Origin: Adiantum capillus-veneris
Lineage: Eukaryota; Streptophyta; Polypodiopsida; Polypodiales; Pteridaceae
Direction: 5' to 3'
NCBI GenBank assembly: GCA_014529385.2
Contig: CM043952.1
Span: 68,829,370 to 68,887,369, forward strand
Length of the DNA: 58,000 bases
Part shown: positions 43,857 to 54,826 of the stretch, piece by piece
How positions within the stretch are numbered: the first letter of the stretch is position 1
Layout: every line of letters begins with the position of its first letter
Notes under the pieces: model-generated
Seen by the model: the letters and a program-made list of their open reading frames with translations, nothing else
Database searches by the model: none
Told to the model about the DNA's origin: nothing
Program-made: the position numbers and the translations under genes

Positions 43857-46241
43857 TGCTCGGGCTGCTTTGAAACGTATCAACAATGATCAAGCAAACA
43901 CAACTATATATTTAAGAAAGAGAGAGAAAGGGGGAGGGGGTGCTTGTTGCATTAATACCTTCTTACAAATCTGTCATGACAAATCAAAGTGAGATTAGTA
44001 TTTGTTCAACATAGCTTGCGTAAATTTCACCACAACACATCACAAGAAAATCCACCCCAATCACTGTCTTAAAGCCATGGGAGTCCTCTCCACCCTGTCG
44101 CCCTCTTACAGTATGTGGGATTTATGGCTAGATTGATGACAACACCAGAGACAAGCTATCAAGAACTTAATAAAAAACACCAAGACACTTACGCATCATT
44201 GTTGTCCATTACTTCACGTTGGAAGGGAGACAAAGTATCCAAGCTTAGTCCAAATCCACCCTCCTTGATTCAGCAATTGTTGGGCTTACACTAGTAGGAG
44301 AAATGATAGATTTCCTACTCTCAATTGAATGATCACTCTCTCTCTTACAATGGCATAGAGTTTCCTTGCTAATCCCCTATTACAACACATGCACATGCAT
44401 AAGACAATGAGCTTCCACTCAAGAGCTCCTTCTAGAGAGGTTGAGCTTGGCTTCTCAAGCTATAGCATAGTGCTCTTGCTTATGGCTCCCTCTTTTGTGC
44501 TAGCTACACCCTCCTTTTATAGCAATTTTGAAGGCTAGGGTTACTCCTCTAACCATGGTTGGGTTAGATTTTCAGCAATTTATCTAATTTCTTTTGCTTG
44601 GAATTATCAAGAAGTTGGTGGGGAAAGAGAGAGGAGAGAAATGGAGGTGATAGGACTTTTCATAGTGGGTTAGTGTTAGTAGAGTTAGTATTAATTTACA
44701 AATGGAATTGGATATTTACAATGGGAGTATCCATGTAGGATACAAATAAGGAAGAAAAACTCTTAAGAGGTGAAAAAAGGTGGATTTCTTACAAGGTTGA
44801 TGCTCCAAGTGTCTTGAGTAGGGCCAATTTTGACGCTTGTTGACGGTCCACTAGCTTTGACGGTACATTTTTTCTCCACTCTTGACCTTCCTTGAGAGAC
44901 AAGGTAATTGAAGCTGAGTAATCAACCACCATGATGCTATCTTTTAAGAGAAGAGGCTGAATTTTGTGGTTTTTTTGATAGATATGGGTAAATTGGAGGA
45001 GGAAAAAAGAGACTAGGTGGTCAATTTTGGAATGGAATTGTGTGTGGGAGGTATGCGTTCACCATGGTTTCTCTTATTCTTCAAGGTTGAGGAGAAGGTG
45101 AGTAGGTTGCAGAGAGGAGTGGTGAGAGAGGTGGGGATGATGAGTGGAGAAGTGTGTGTGAAAGAGGAAAATGATAAAGTGGAAGAGAGAGTGTGGCTGC
45201 ATAGCATGGGAAAACTGGGGTCCACTAATAAAATCATAGCTCACAGCTCCTAGCTCAAAAAAATATGAAAAAATTTGAGGCAAAAGTTCAGCACATGAGC
45301 TACAACCTTTGTTTGTATCACCTTTTTAAATTTGGAGAGCAAGTGAACTTTAAAAATTCAGCAAAACCGCCTGTTTTTTTCCACTGCACAAGGTCCTTGT
45401 GGGGTCTTTCTTTGGATGATTCTTTTGAATACCTCCAAGAGTGAGCCCTCCATAGTGCATGTATGCATGCCACCTACCCTTGACCTTATTTGGTAGGTCT
45501 ATAATTGAATATATTGTTGCGATCATGATATAAGTGAATAGTACAACTAAGAAAATCAAATATTGAGGGGTCTAAAAAATATATACATGTCTAATATAAA
45601 TAATATAAGTGGAAAAAATATAAAGGGGTCAAAAGAAATCTCTCTCATTATGAGGCTACCATAAAAAGATAAATATTTTTGGTGTTCTAATTTTTTAGAA
45701 AAAAAACAAAATAGATGTAGGAAGGGAAAAATCACAATAGTGAAAAAATATACACATAAATAAAACTAGTTTTTTTGGATTTTTTGTTGGGGTGGAGTTA
45801 CACCAAATATAAGAGAAGCTTACATGAAAATATTTCTATATGGAATAAAAAGTATGAAAAATGGTAAGAAAAATTGTGGTAATGGTGAGGCAATGTACAG
45901 AGCATAAATAACACACACCTAGGTAGAAATATTTAAATAAATACCAAAATAATTATGAAAAAATCTTTTATTTAGGCCCCATATACAAAGAAATATTTAC
46001 ATACGCATGGGCCATAATATACTTATATTTTTTATATTTTTATTTTTTTTTCTTGGCTCAACTAGCCCAATGCCTAGCTAATTGAGGGTTTTTTATTTCA
46101 GTAAGGAGATATGGGAAAAGTCCCCTAACTCACATGCACCTATATACAGTGAAAGGGTGAGGGTAACCACAGTGTTTGAGTGATTTGATAGGGTGAGATA
46201 ACTCACTATGGCAATCAAAGAGAGCCGAAAAACGGCTATCA
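43558..46241 (-). mobile_element. Element C 3' LTR
   Basis: 2,684 bp, TGAAGCGGTCC ... CGGCTATCA on the plus strand (TGAGG in the 5' LTR). TATA complement at 44,515-44,521. Carries an AG run of 32 nt at 43,821-43,852. Confidence 0.93.
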
Positions 46242-46255
46242 TTAGCCCTCCCCCA
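46242..46255 (-). promoter_or_regulatory. Polypurine tract of element C
   Basis: Minus strand TGGGGGAGGGCTAA directly before the LTR TGATAG; same core as in family A/B. Confidence 0.75.
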
Positions 46256-46269
46256 GGATGATGGTATAT

Positions 46270-48930
46270 TCATGTACCATCATAAAGAGTCTTTTCCAAA
46301 GAGAGTGCTTCAGAGTCCTTGACAAGATCTTCATTGTTTGGCCCCTTGGAATTTTGGTTTGTGTTACACTCATGCTTCATGGAACAATACTTACATGGGA
46401 TAGTTGCCTTTTGCTCTGGTAGATCCTTTGGTAGAAGGCGACTCAAGTAAAGCTTCAAGCGATAGCCGTTTACCTTCCTGGAGTGCTCTTTCCCACTCAA
46501 GTCCATAAGTTGATAGTAACTTGAATTGAAAGCCTTCTTGACTATGTATGGCCCCTACCATCTTGTTTCAAATTTGGCATCAAAAGGATTATCGAGTCGA
46601 TTGTCATACCTTAGCACAAGATCTCCTTCATTGATGCCTTTGTCCTTCAGTTTCTTGTCAAGCTTCTCCTTTGTCTGTGTGGCTTTCCTCTTATAGCACT
46701 CGTATGGTGCTTCTCTTTTCCACTCAAGCTCAGATAAGGTAAGAAGTCGATCCATCCATGCTTCTTGATCATCTTGTGCTGATTTGCCATGAAGTCGCAA
46801 TGTTGAAATGTTTAGCTCAATTGGCTGTAAAGCCTCTTGACCATAGACCAAGTGAAATGGTGTAAACTCCGTGGCTTCCCTATATGTGGTTCGATACGCC
46901 CACAAGGCACCATCCAAGAAGTCATCCCACAACTTTGTCTTGTTTTTCACCATCTTTCTAATGATGCCTGCAATGACACCATTAGCTTTTTCTACCAAAC
47001 CATTTGATTGGGGATAGTAGGGTGTACTGTGACGATGTAGAATGCGAAGTTCTTCACAGACTTCTGTGAGCAATCCCTTTCTAAACCCTGGACCATTATC
47101 AAAAACAATCTCCAAAGGTGTGCCAAATCTACAACAAATGTGAGTGTAGACGAATTTGCTCACTGTCCTCTCATTTACCTTTGCCACACTTTGTGCTTCC
47201 ACCCACCTAGTCATATAGTCTACAGCCACTAGAATGTAGAGTTTACCATTTTTTGTCTTGGGCAGAGGACCCATAGCATCAATGCCCCACTTTTCAAAGG
47301 GTCCATTTGCAAGCACTATTTGCCTCGGGCCATGCACCAACCTTCTATTTCCATTTATCTGACAATTGTGATAGCGTTTACACCAATGTTGAACATCCAC
47401 ATGCAAGCTTGGCCAAACATACCCCGCAAGCAAAATCTTCTTCACAATTAATTCTTGGGCAAAATGACCACCACATGCTTCTTCGTGCAAACCTTTTAGA
47501 ATGGCTAGAATTTCCTCAATAGTTAGTACTCTTCTGCACACTTGATCCCTCCCTCTTTGATAGAGGGAGCCTTCTAGGAAGAGATATGTGCTTGCCTTCT
47601 TCATGAGTCTCTTCTTCTGAGCCTTCGTGAAGTCTTGTGGAAACTCACCCTCAGAAATGTAGCCAATGATGGGAGCCAATGACTCCAATCCCTGGTACCT
47701 CGGTTGCTTCACAGCAGCCACCACCATGATGACCTGCACTTCTTTCTTTACACATGCAACGGCTTGTTGTGCAAGTAAATCAGCATCTTCATTTTGTTTC
47801 CTAGGAATATGATATAATTGCACCTCCTCAAATTGATTAAATAGCCTACGGACGGTATGAACTTTGGCCCTTAGTCTTTCATTTTTGCATGCCCAAATGC
47901 CTAAAATCTGCTTCACAATGAGAAGTGCATCCCTTTTTACCATGAGACGTTGTATACCATGGCCAATGCATATTTTTAAACCATCAAGTAGTGTGTCATA
48001 TTCTGCTTCATTGTTGCTAGTTGAACTTGGTAGATTGAACTTCTCTTTCATGACCACCTCTCCACTTGGGTTGAGCAACACTAGCCCTCCCCCTGCTTTT
48101 CCTGTGGCTCGACGAAAAGCTCCATCAAAGAACAAGGTAAAAGCATTAGGAATACTTTTTGGTGGTGGCAATGGTAGGGTCTTTACTTCAGCAGGCACCT
48201 TAATCTCCTTTTCATGCACCCTATAAGTGAGAATCCCTGCCAATTGTGCACGCACACTATCTTCTACCTTGAAAGAGTATTGAAACTCTTGCAACTCCAT
48301 AATCCACTTTGAGATCCTAGTACTAAGATTCATTTGAGATGACACCCAAGGGAACAAATTTTCTGCAGTGAGAATTACAAAAGGTTTTGGTAGCAGGTAA
48401 GATCTAAACTTTCTCACCGCAAACATGAGAGAAAGCATCATGAGTTCTGCTTCTGTGTAGTCTCTCTCCAAAGCATTCATGACCCTACTAGCAAAGTAGA
48501 TGGGTCGCATCCTTGTACTGTGGGGATCTTGTTGTAGCAACACAGCACCAATTGTTTCCCTTCCAACACTAGAGCTAACAAAGAATGTGTACTCCCAACA
48601 AGGAGGCATGAGTGTTGGTATCTCTGACAAAATGACTTTAATGTTACAAAAATACTCTTCAAGCTCATCGGACCATGCAAATTCTACTTGTTGTGTCAAC
48701 TTTTGCAAAGGATGAAGCAACTCCGAGGCTAAGTGAATGAAGCGTGACATGTACTTCACCTTCTGAATGAAAGAGATGACCTCCTTAAGACTCTTCGGTG
48801 ATGGGAGCTCAATAAGAGCCTTTGCCTTTGAAGGATCCACCTCAATGCCTTTATAGGAAACCTTGTGAGCGAGCAAGATCACTTCATCCTCACCTAGGTG
48901 GCACTTGTCGTGGTTGAGTTGACCTCCCAT
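46270..48930 (-). pseudogene. pol: Element C pol: RT thumb, RNase H, second RNase H, integrase
   Basis: 791 codons from 48,930 to a TAG at 46,555, then the same frame continues to 46,270. Thumb GGQLNHDKCHLGEDEVILLA; gypsy RNase H (GRETIGAVLLQQDP, YTEAELMMLSLMFAVRKFRS); second, archaeal-type RNase H (LFFDGAFR, NNEAEYDTLL, KRDALLIVKQI, NEDADLLAQ: Asp-Glu-Asp-Asp all present); integrase HHCC (LHEEACGGHF, WCKRYHNCQ) and core (WGIDAMGPL, VFDNGPGF, NGLVEKANG: Asp-Asp-Glu complete). The TAG interrupts FETRW-stop-GPY in the C-terminal domain; VNGYRLKLYL follows. No chromodomain. Apart from the nonsense codon the enzyme domains look intact. Confidence 0.88.
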
Positions 48931-48933
48931 GTC

Positions 48934-50463
48934 CTAGAGCTTCTTTAATCCTTCTTCTACCCTTTGTAGATGCAATGATTTTGAGCTATAAATGCAGAAA
49001 TCATCAATGAACACCCTAATTGACTTTCCAAAAAACGCTTGAAACACCATGTTCATAAAACGTTGGAATGTTGCAGGAGCATTTGTCAGACCAAATGGCA
49101 TGACTCTAAAAGCATAACAACCCCAAGGAGTGATAAAGATTGTTTTCAATTGATCTTCCAATGCGATACCTATTTGAAAGTAGCCTGAGTAGCCATCACA
49201 CACAGTGTACTTCTCATGACCAGCTACCTCATTTAGTATCTCATCCTGAAATGGGAGGGGAAAGTGATCTCTTTTTGTTGCCTCATTGAGTGGACGGTAA
49301 TCCACACACACCCTCCACTTTCCGTTTTTCTTAGGAGTGACAACAACAGGAGAGACCCACTCTGAATTCTCCACTGGATAAATGAAACCTGCTGCTAGAA
49401 GCTTTCTTACCTCCTTGAGTAGAGCCTGCTCCTTTATAACTCCTAGCCTTCGTAGCTTTTGAGCTTTAGGTGTGGCCTCAGGCTTTAACTCAATCTTGTG
49501 TTGAACAACATCTACCCCACGCATGTCGGTGTAGTCTTTAGCGAAAAGCCTAGGAAACTTCCTTAGCACACATTTGAACTCCTCTCTTTCATCCTTTGTA
49601 AGTGTTGTTGATAGCATACCTTCCAGTATCCCTTCACCTTGAACACCTTCGTTCTCTTGAGGACCTACCTCCTCCAAGCCTTGACAAAAGGTCTCTTGGT
49701 TGCTTGGCTTAAACCTTACCCCCATGACTTCGATGGAAAACTCCTCTTCAGTAATGCTACTGCTACTTTCTTCTTCTGAAGTGCTATCGGTCCAACCTTC
49801 TTCCGTCTCACTTTGAGATGATTCTTCATGGAGCTCCTCTTGGCGTTGCTCCTTCATGTCAAAGACAACCTTCTTATGATTGTCATTCCTGCAAATTAAT
49901 TTCCCACTCTCCCAATCCTGCAAAGCTCGCATTTTCATTAGCCATGGTCTTCCTAGGATAAATGGATAACCACTTCCCTTGGTCGACATAACATAAAAAT
50001 CCACTGCCTTCTTAATGCAAAAGGCCTCCACAAAAACATTTTTACAAATTCCTACACACCTAGCCTTGCTATTGTTTGCCATTTTCACTTTGATTTCAGG
50101 TGTCTCATGGATGTGCATGCCTAGTCTTTGCATGAGCCCTTCTGTCATGATGCAAATTTGTGCACCCCCATCCACTAGACCTTTCCTAACCAATCTTCCT
50201 TTTATGTAACAATCTAGCACAGGTGTAATATCCTCGTTCATTTCAGCATGTGCAATTTTTACAACAGGAAAACTCTCTTTTACCTTTCTCCTAGTGCTAA
50301 CTGCCTTTGTTAAATCCCTCCTAACTTGTGGGCATAATGCAAGAAACTGAGGCCATGAGATATCAGGACCCTTACCTCGCATGTCTTCCAACAGGTTGTA
50401 TGGAGCCATACCATGTCCAAGAGGGAAGTCTTGGAGATTGATACGACGTCGAGTCCTCTTAGC
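48934..50463 (-). pseudogene. pol: Element C protease and RT (fingers and palm)
   Basis: Frame open from the gag TAA to a TAG at 48,934 and in phase with both neighbours. Start of homology NLLEDMRGKGPDISWPQFLA; protease LVDGGAQICIMT (DGG active site) with ILGRPWLM; acidic Glu/Ser stretch; RT HKIELKPEATPKAQKLRRLG, SEWVSPVVVTPKKNGKWRVC, motif A VCDGYSGYFQIGIA, FGLTNAPATFQRF and FIDDFCIYS. All RT aspartates are present. The TAG replaces one codon between EEGLKKL and DMGGQL. Confidence 0.88.
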
Positions 50464-51546
50464 TTACTTGGTCTCCTTTGCCTTCTTGCCTTGTCCATGG
50501 TCACTCTGTGATGGGACACCCTCTTTCTCTTTACCTTTTCCTCGGCCACGCTTAATGCCGTTGGCTTCCATGTCAACCTCATTTGAATTTGTCACCTCTA
50601 CCACATGCACATTTGGATCTGGCAAAGGTGGAACTCCTTCTACCCCTTGTGGAGGTGGTCTTGGTCCATTTGGCCTTTGTAGAAGCCTTGGTTGTTGACC
50701 AGCTCCTTCTCCTGCATTCATCACTGGGTAATTCATGTTAGGTCTCCCTGGCTCTCCACGGGGCCAAGGACAATTATACATCCCATGTCCAGACTCTCCG
50801 CAATTCCAACATTGCAAGACTCTCCTAGGTCGTGGATCTCGCTCTTTAGACTTCTTTGCTTGTCCCTTTGGACCTATAGCTTGTGCAAGGTGAATTGACA
50901 TGCTGCTTAAAGATTCGTTTAACTTCTCAATTACTTCAGCCGTTACCTCAGGACGATCTATCGATGTTGATGCTTGTGACTTACCTTTGGGTCTAAGACC
51001 TTCTATTGGAACCTCTCCCCTTAAGCACTTGAGTTTCCTATATTTCTCAGCAGCCCTAGTTTCAGCTGCATCAAAGGTAGCAGGTGCACCCGCCTCAACT
51101 TTTACCTTAAGGTCAGGAAAGAGTCCGGCTATGAACCTCTCCTTCTTTAGAAATTCTGCACCATCACCAGGGTTAGCAACATTTCGTATCCATAGAGCCC
51201 AAAGACGTAGAAACTCTTGCTTGTACAAGTAGTAGTCATCTAAGTCTTTTTGCTTATGAGAAACAATGTCTTGCCATAATTTTTGAGTGTTTTGGGGATC
51301 AAAGAAGTATTTCTTGAAACGATTCAAAACTTCTGTGTAATTCCCCTTAACTTTCTCAGGCAAAGAGTCAAACCAAGTGCTAGCATCTTTCCTAAGGACC
51401 ACCTCAAACATTTCTACACGTTCTTGATCAGTTACTATCCTCTTGATACGGCAAGACATCTTGAAATTCGCTAAAAATAATTCTGCATCCTCTCCAGGCT
51501 CTCCAAAGAAAAGAGGATACCCAGACATTTGGCGTTGGCTTTCCAT
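50464..51546 (-). CDS. gag: Element C gag
   Basis: 360 codons, intact. MESQRQMSGYPLFFGEPGED, gag fold with VLRKDASTWFDSLPEKVKGN and FLKKERFIAGLFPDLKVKVE, zinc knuckle CWNCGESGHGMYNC (CX2CX4HX4C) at about residue 245, Gly/Pro-rich and basic tail. Ends at a TAA with pol continuing in the same frame, so Gag-Pol would need stop readthrough or the stop is a mutation. The same gag family as A/B. Confidence 0.9.
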   Translation of the reverse strand: MESQRQMSGYPLFFGEPGEDAELFLANFKMSCRIKRIVTDQERVEMFEVVLRKDASTWFDSLPEKVKGNYTEVLNRFKKYFFDPQNTQKLWQDIVSHKQKDLDDYYLYKQEFLRLWALWIRNVANPGDGAEFLKKERFIAGLFPDLKVKVEAGAPATFDAAETRAAEKYRKLKCLRGEVPIEGLRPKGKSQASTSIDRPEVTAEVIEKLNESLSSMSIHLAQAIGPKGQAKKSKERDPRPRRVLQCWNCGESGHGMYNCPWPRGEPGRPNMNYPVMNAGEGAGQQPRLLQRPNGPRPPPQGVEGVPPLPDPNVHVVEVTNSNEVDMEANGIKRGRGKGKEKEGVPSQSDHGQGKKAKETK

Positions 51547-51631
51547 TGAATTGATTTCAAAGTGACACCCGTTTTTGTTTTTCTTTCTTAAAAGGATTTA
51601 CACAATAATGTTTTCTAGCTTGCAATCTATT

Positions 51632-51837
51632 CTACAACAAAATAAAGATATTCACATCAAACGACCTATGATAATCAATAAGAGGTAGGATGACAGGGTT
51701 TGGTTATGCGAGAATTTCTCCTACTCTTTGGGCACCAAACATGAACACCATATGTTGTTGAAAATGGATTTTCCTACTAATTGCAATGTTTATTCTAATG
51801 TGTGGAGTGAAATGGAAGGGAAAACCTCTATTCCTGG
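51632..51837 (-). pseudogene. Leader ORF P of element C, degenerate
   Basis: Reads FPFHFTPHIRINIAISRKIH, FQQHMVFMFGAQRVGEILA, stop, then NPVILPLIDY and FDVNIFILL. Matches leader ORF P of A/B, but has no ATG in frame and one internal TAA. It lies downstream of leader ORF N here, the reverse of the order in A/B and D. Confidence 0.6.
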
Positions 51838-51870
51838 GCCATTACCCATGGTCTATGCATGACCTAATGC

Positions 51871-52083
51871 TTAAAACAAAATAAAAATATAGACGTCCAA
51901 ACTAAGGTCGTACCTAATGAGAGGCAAAATAAAAGGATTTACTGAAGTGTTTATCTCGGCCAACCTAAGAGGACCTAAAATTCTACGAATGACACATTGA
52001 AATTGCAACTTAGTACTAGCAATTATGTGTACCTTTTGCCTTGCAATGGGAATGAAGGGATCATACAAATTTTCGTGATTCAT
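51871..52083 (-). CDS. Leader ORF N of element C (conserved small protein, unknown function)
   Basis: 70 codons, intact: MNHENLYDPFIPIARQKVHI, IASTKLQFQCVIRRILGPLR, LAEINTSVNPFILPLIRY and DVYIFILF. First ATG frame after the primer-binding site (54 nt downstream). Same length as N in A/B (213 nt including stop) with mainly silent or conservative differences. No recognised domain. Confidence 0.65.
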   Translation of the reverse strand: MNHENLYDPFIPIARQKVHIIASTKLQFQCVIRRILGPLRLAEINTSVNPFILPLIRYDLSLDVYIFILF

Positions 52084-52136
52084 GCAAACTACTTGACTAT
52101 GCTAAAGGTTGATTCTACACAAAAATACACAAGCCG

Positions 52137-52154
52137 TCCTCAGTGGGGGCACCA
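52137..52154 (-). promoter_or_regulatory. Primer-binding site of element C
   Basis: TGGTGCCCCCACTGAGGA on the minus strand, 3 nt after the 5' LTR end; identical to internal A. Confidence 0.78.
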
Positions 52155-52157
52155 ATT

Positions 52158-54826
52158 TGAGGCGGTCCGGGGCGGGCAACAAGAAGAGCAACCTCTAGAC
52201 ACCCTTCAAGGCTCCCGTGCTACTCAATGGGGCTGGGGCACAACACAACACAAACCAAAACAACGAACCCACAACCAAATCCCAACTACATAAGGGGCAC
52301 CACCTAGTTTAAGAGCGAACTAAGACGCAAAAGAGGAGAATCGTTAGAGCAACCCACAAACAAGCAAGGAATTTACACTAACCCTAACACCAATGGAACA
52401 CTCTCACACACTAAAACACGAGAGAGAGAGAGAGAGAGAGATAGTGCTCGGGATGCTTTGAAACGTATCGGCAATGATCAAGCAAACATAACTATATATT
52501 TAAGAAAGAGAGAGAAAGGGGGAGGGGGTGCTTGTTGCATTAATACCTTCTTACAAATCTGTCATGACAAATCAAAGTGAGATTAGTATTTGTTCAACAT
52601 AGCTTGCGTAAATTTCACCACAACACATCACAAGAAAAGCCACCCCAATCACTGTCTCAAAGCCAGGGGAGTCCTCTCCACCCTGTCGCCCTCTTACAGT
52701 ATGTGGGATTTATGGCTAGATTGATGACAACACCGGAGACAAGCTATCAAGAACTTAACAAAAAAACACCAAGACACTTACGCATCATTGTTGTCCATTA
52801 CTTCACGTTGGAAGGGAGACAAAGTATCCAAGCTTAGTCCAAATCCACCCTCCTTGATTCAGCAATTGTTGGGCTTACACTAGTAGGAGAAATGATAGAT
52901 TTCCTACTCTCAATTGAATGATCACTCTCTCTCTTACAATGGCATAGAGTTCCCTTGCTAATCCCCTATTACAACACATGCACATGCATAAGACAATGAG
53001 CTTCCACTCAAGAGCTCCTTCTAGAGAGGTTGAGCTTGGCTTCTCAACCTATAGCATAGTGCTCTTGCTTATGGCTCCCCCTTTTGTGCTAGCTACACCC
53101 TCCTTTTATAGCAATTTTGAAGGCTAGGGTTACTCCTCTAACCATGATTGGGTTAGATTTTCAGCAATTTATCTAATTTCTTTTGCTTGGAATTATCAAG
53201 AAGTTGGTGGGGAAAGAGAGAGGAGAGAAATGGAGGTGATAGGACTTTTCATAGTGGGTTAGTGTTAGTAGAGTTAGTATTAATTTACAAATGGAATTGG
53301 ATATTTACAATGGGAGTATCCATGTAGGATACAAATAAGGAAGAAAAACTCTTAAGAGGTAAGAAAAGGTGGATTTCTTACAAGGTTGATGCTCCAAGTG
53401 TCTTGAGTAGGGCCAATTTTGACGCTTGTTGACGGTCCACTAGCTTTGACGGTACATTTTTTCTCCACTCTTGACCTTCCTTGAGAGACAAGGTAATTGA
53501 AGCTGAGTAATCAACCACCATGATGCTGTCTTTTAAGAGAAGAGGCTGAATTTTGTGGTTTTTTTTATAGATATAGGTAAATTGGAGGAGGAAAAAAGAG
53601 ACTAGGTGGTCAATTTTGGAATGGAATTGTGTGTGGGAGGTATGCATTCACCATGGTTTCTCTTATTCTTCAAGGTTGAGGAGAAGGTGAGTAGGTTGCA
53701 GAGAGGAGTGGTGAGAGAGGTGGGGATGATGAGTGGAGAAGTGTGTGTGAAAGAGGAAAATGATAAAGTGGAAGAGAGAGTGTGGCTGCATAGCATGGGA
53801 AAACTGGGGTCCACTAATAAAATCATAGCTCACAGCTCCTAGCTCAAAAAAATATGAAAAAATTTGAGGCAAAAGTTCAGCCCATAAGCTACAACTTTTG
53901 TTTGTATCACCTTTTCAAATTCGAAGAGCAAGTGAACTTTAAAAATTCAACAAAACCGACCGTTTTTTTCCACTGCACAAGGTCCTTGTGGGGTCCTTCT
54001 TTGGATGATTCTTTTGAATACCTCCAAGAGTGAGCCCTCCATAGTGCATGTATGCATGCCACCTACCCTTGACCTTATTTGGTAGGTCTATAATTGAATA
54101 TATTGTTGAGATCATGATATAAGTGAATAGTACAACTAAGAAAATCAAATATTGAGAGGTCTAAAAAATATATACATGTCAAATATAAATAAGTGGAAAA
54201 AATATAAAGGGGTCAAAAGAAATCTCTCTCATTATGAGGCTACCATAAAAAGATAAATATTTTTGGTGTTCTAAGTTTTTAGAAAAAAAAACAAAATAGA
54301 TATAGGAAGGGAAAAATCACAATAGTGAAAAAATATACACATAAATAAAACTAGTTTTTTTGGATTTTTTGTGGGGGTGGAGTTACACCAAATATAAGAG
54401 AAGCTTACATGAAAATATTTCTATATGGAATAAAAAGTATGAAAAATGGTAAGAAAAATTGTGGTAATGGTGAGGCAATGTACAGAGCATAAATAACACA
54501 CACCTAGGTAGAAATATTTAAATAAATACCAAAATAATTATGAAAAAATCTTTTATTTAGGCCCCATATACAAAGAAATATTTACATACGCATGGGCCAT
54601 AATATACTTATATTTTTTATATTTTTTATTTTTTTTCTTGGCTCAACTAGCCCAATGCCTAGCTAATTGAGGGTTTTTTATTTCAGTAAGGAGATATGGG
54701 AAAAGTCCCCTAACTCACACGCACCTATATACAGTGAAAGGGTGAGGGTAACCACAATGTTTGAGTGATTTGATAGGGGGGGATAACTCACTATGGCAAT
54801 CACAGAGAGCCGAAAAACGGCTATCA
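52158..54826 (-). mobile_element. Element C 5' LTR
   Basis: 2,669 bp, TGAGGCGGTCC ... CGGCTATCA on the plus strand. Very similar to the 3' LTR; AG run only 20 nt at 52,421-52,440. TATA complement at 53,104-53,110. Confidence 0.93.
53104..53110 (-). promoter_or_regulatory. TATA box of element C 5' LTR
   Basis: Minus strand TATAAAA in GCTATAAAAGGAGGGTG, identical in the 3' LTR and solo LTR. Confidence 0.65.

Noticed and set aside
45013-45253. Overlapping 74- and 78-codon frames repeated in the three family C LTRs
   Set aside because: They recur because the LTR recurs; open on both strands and no similarity outside the family.
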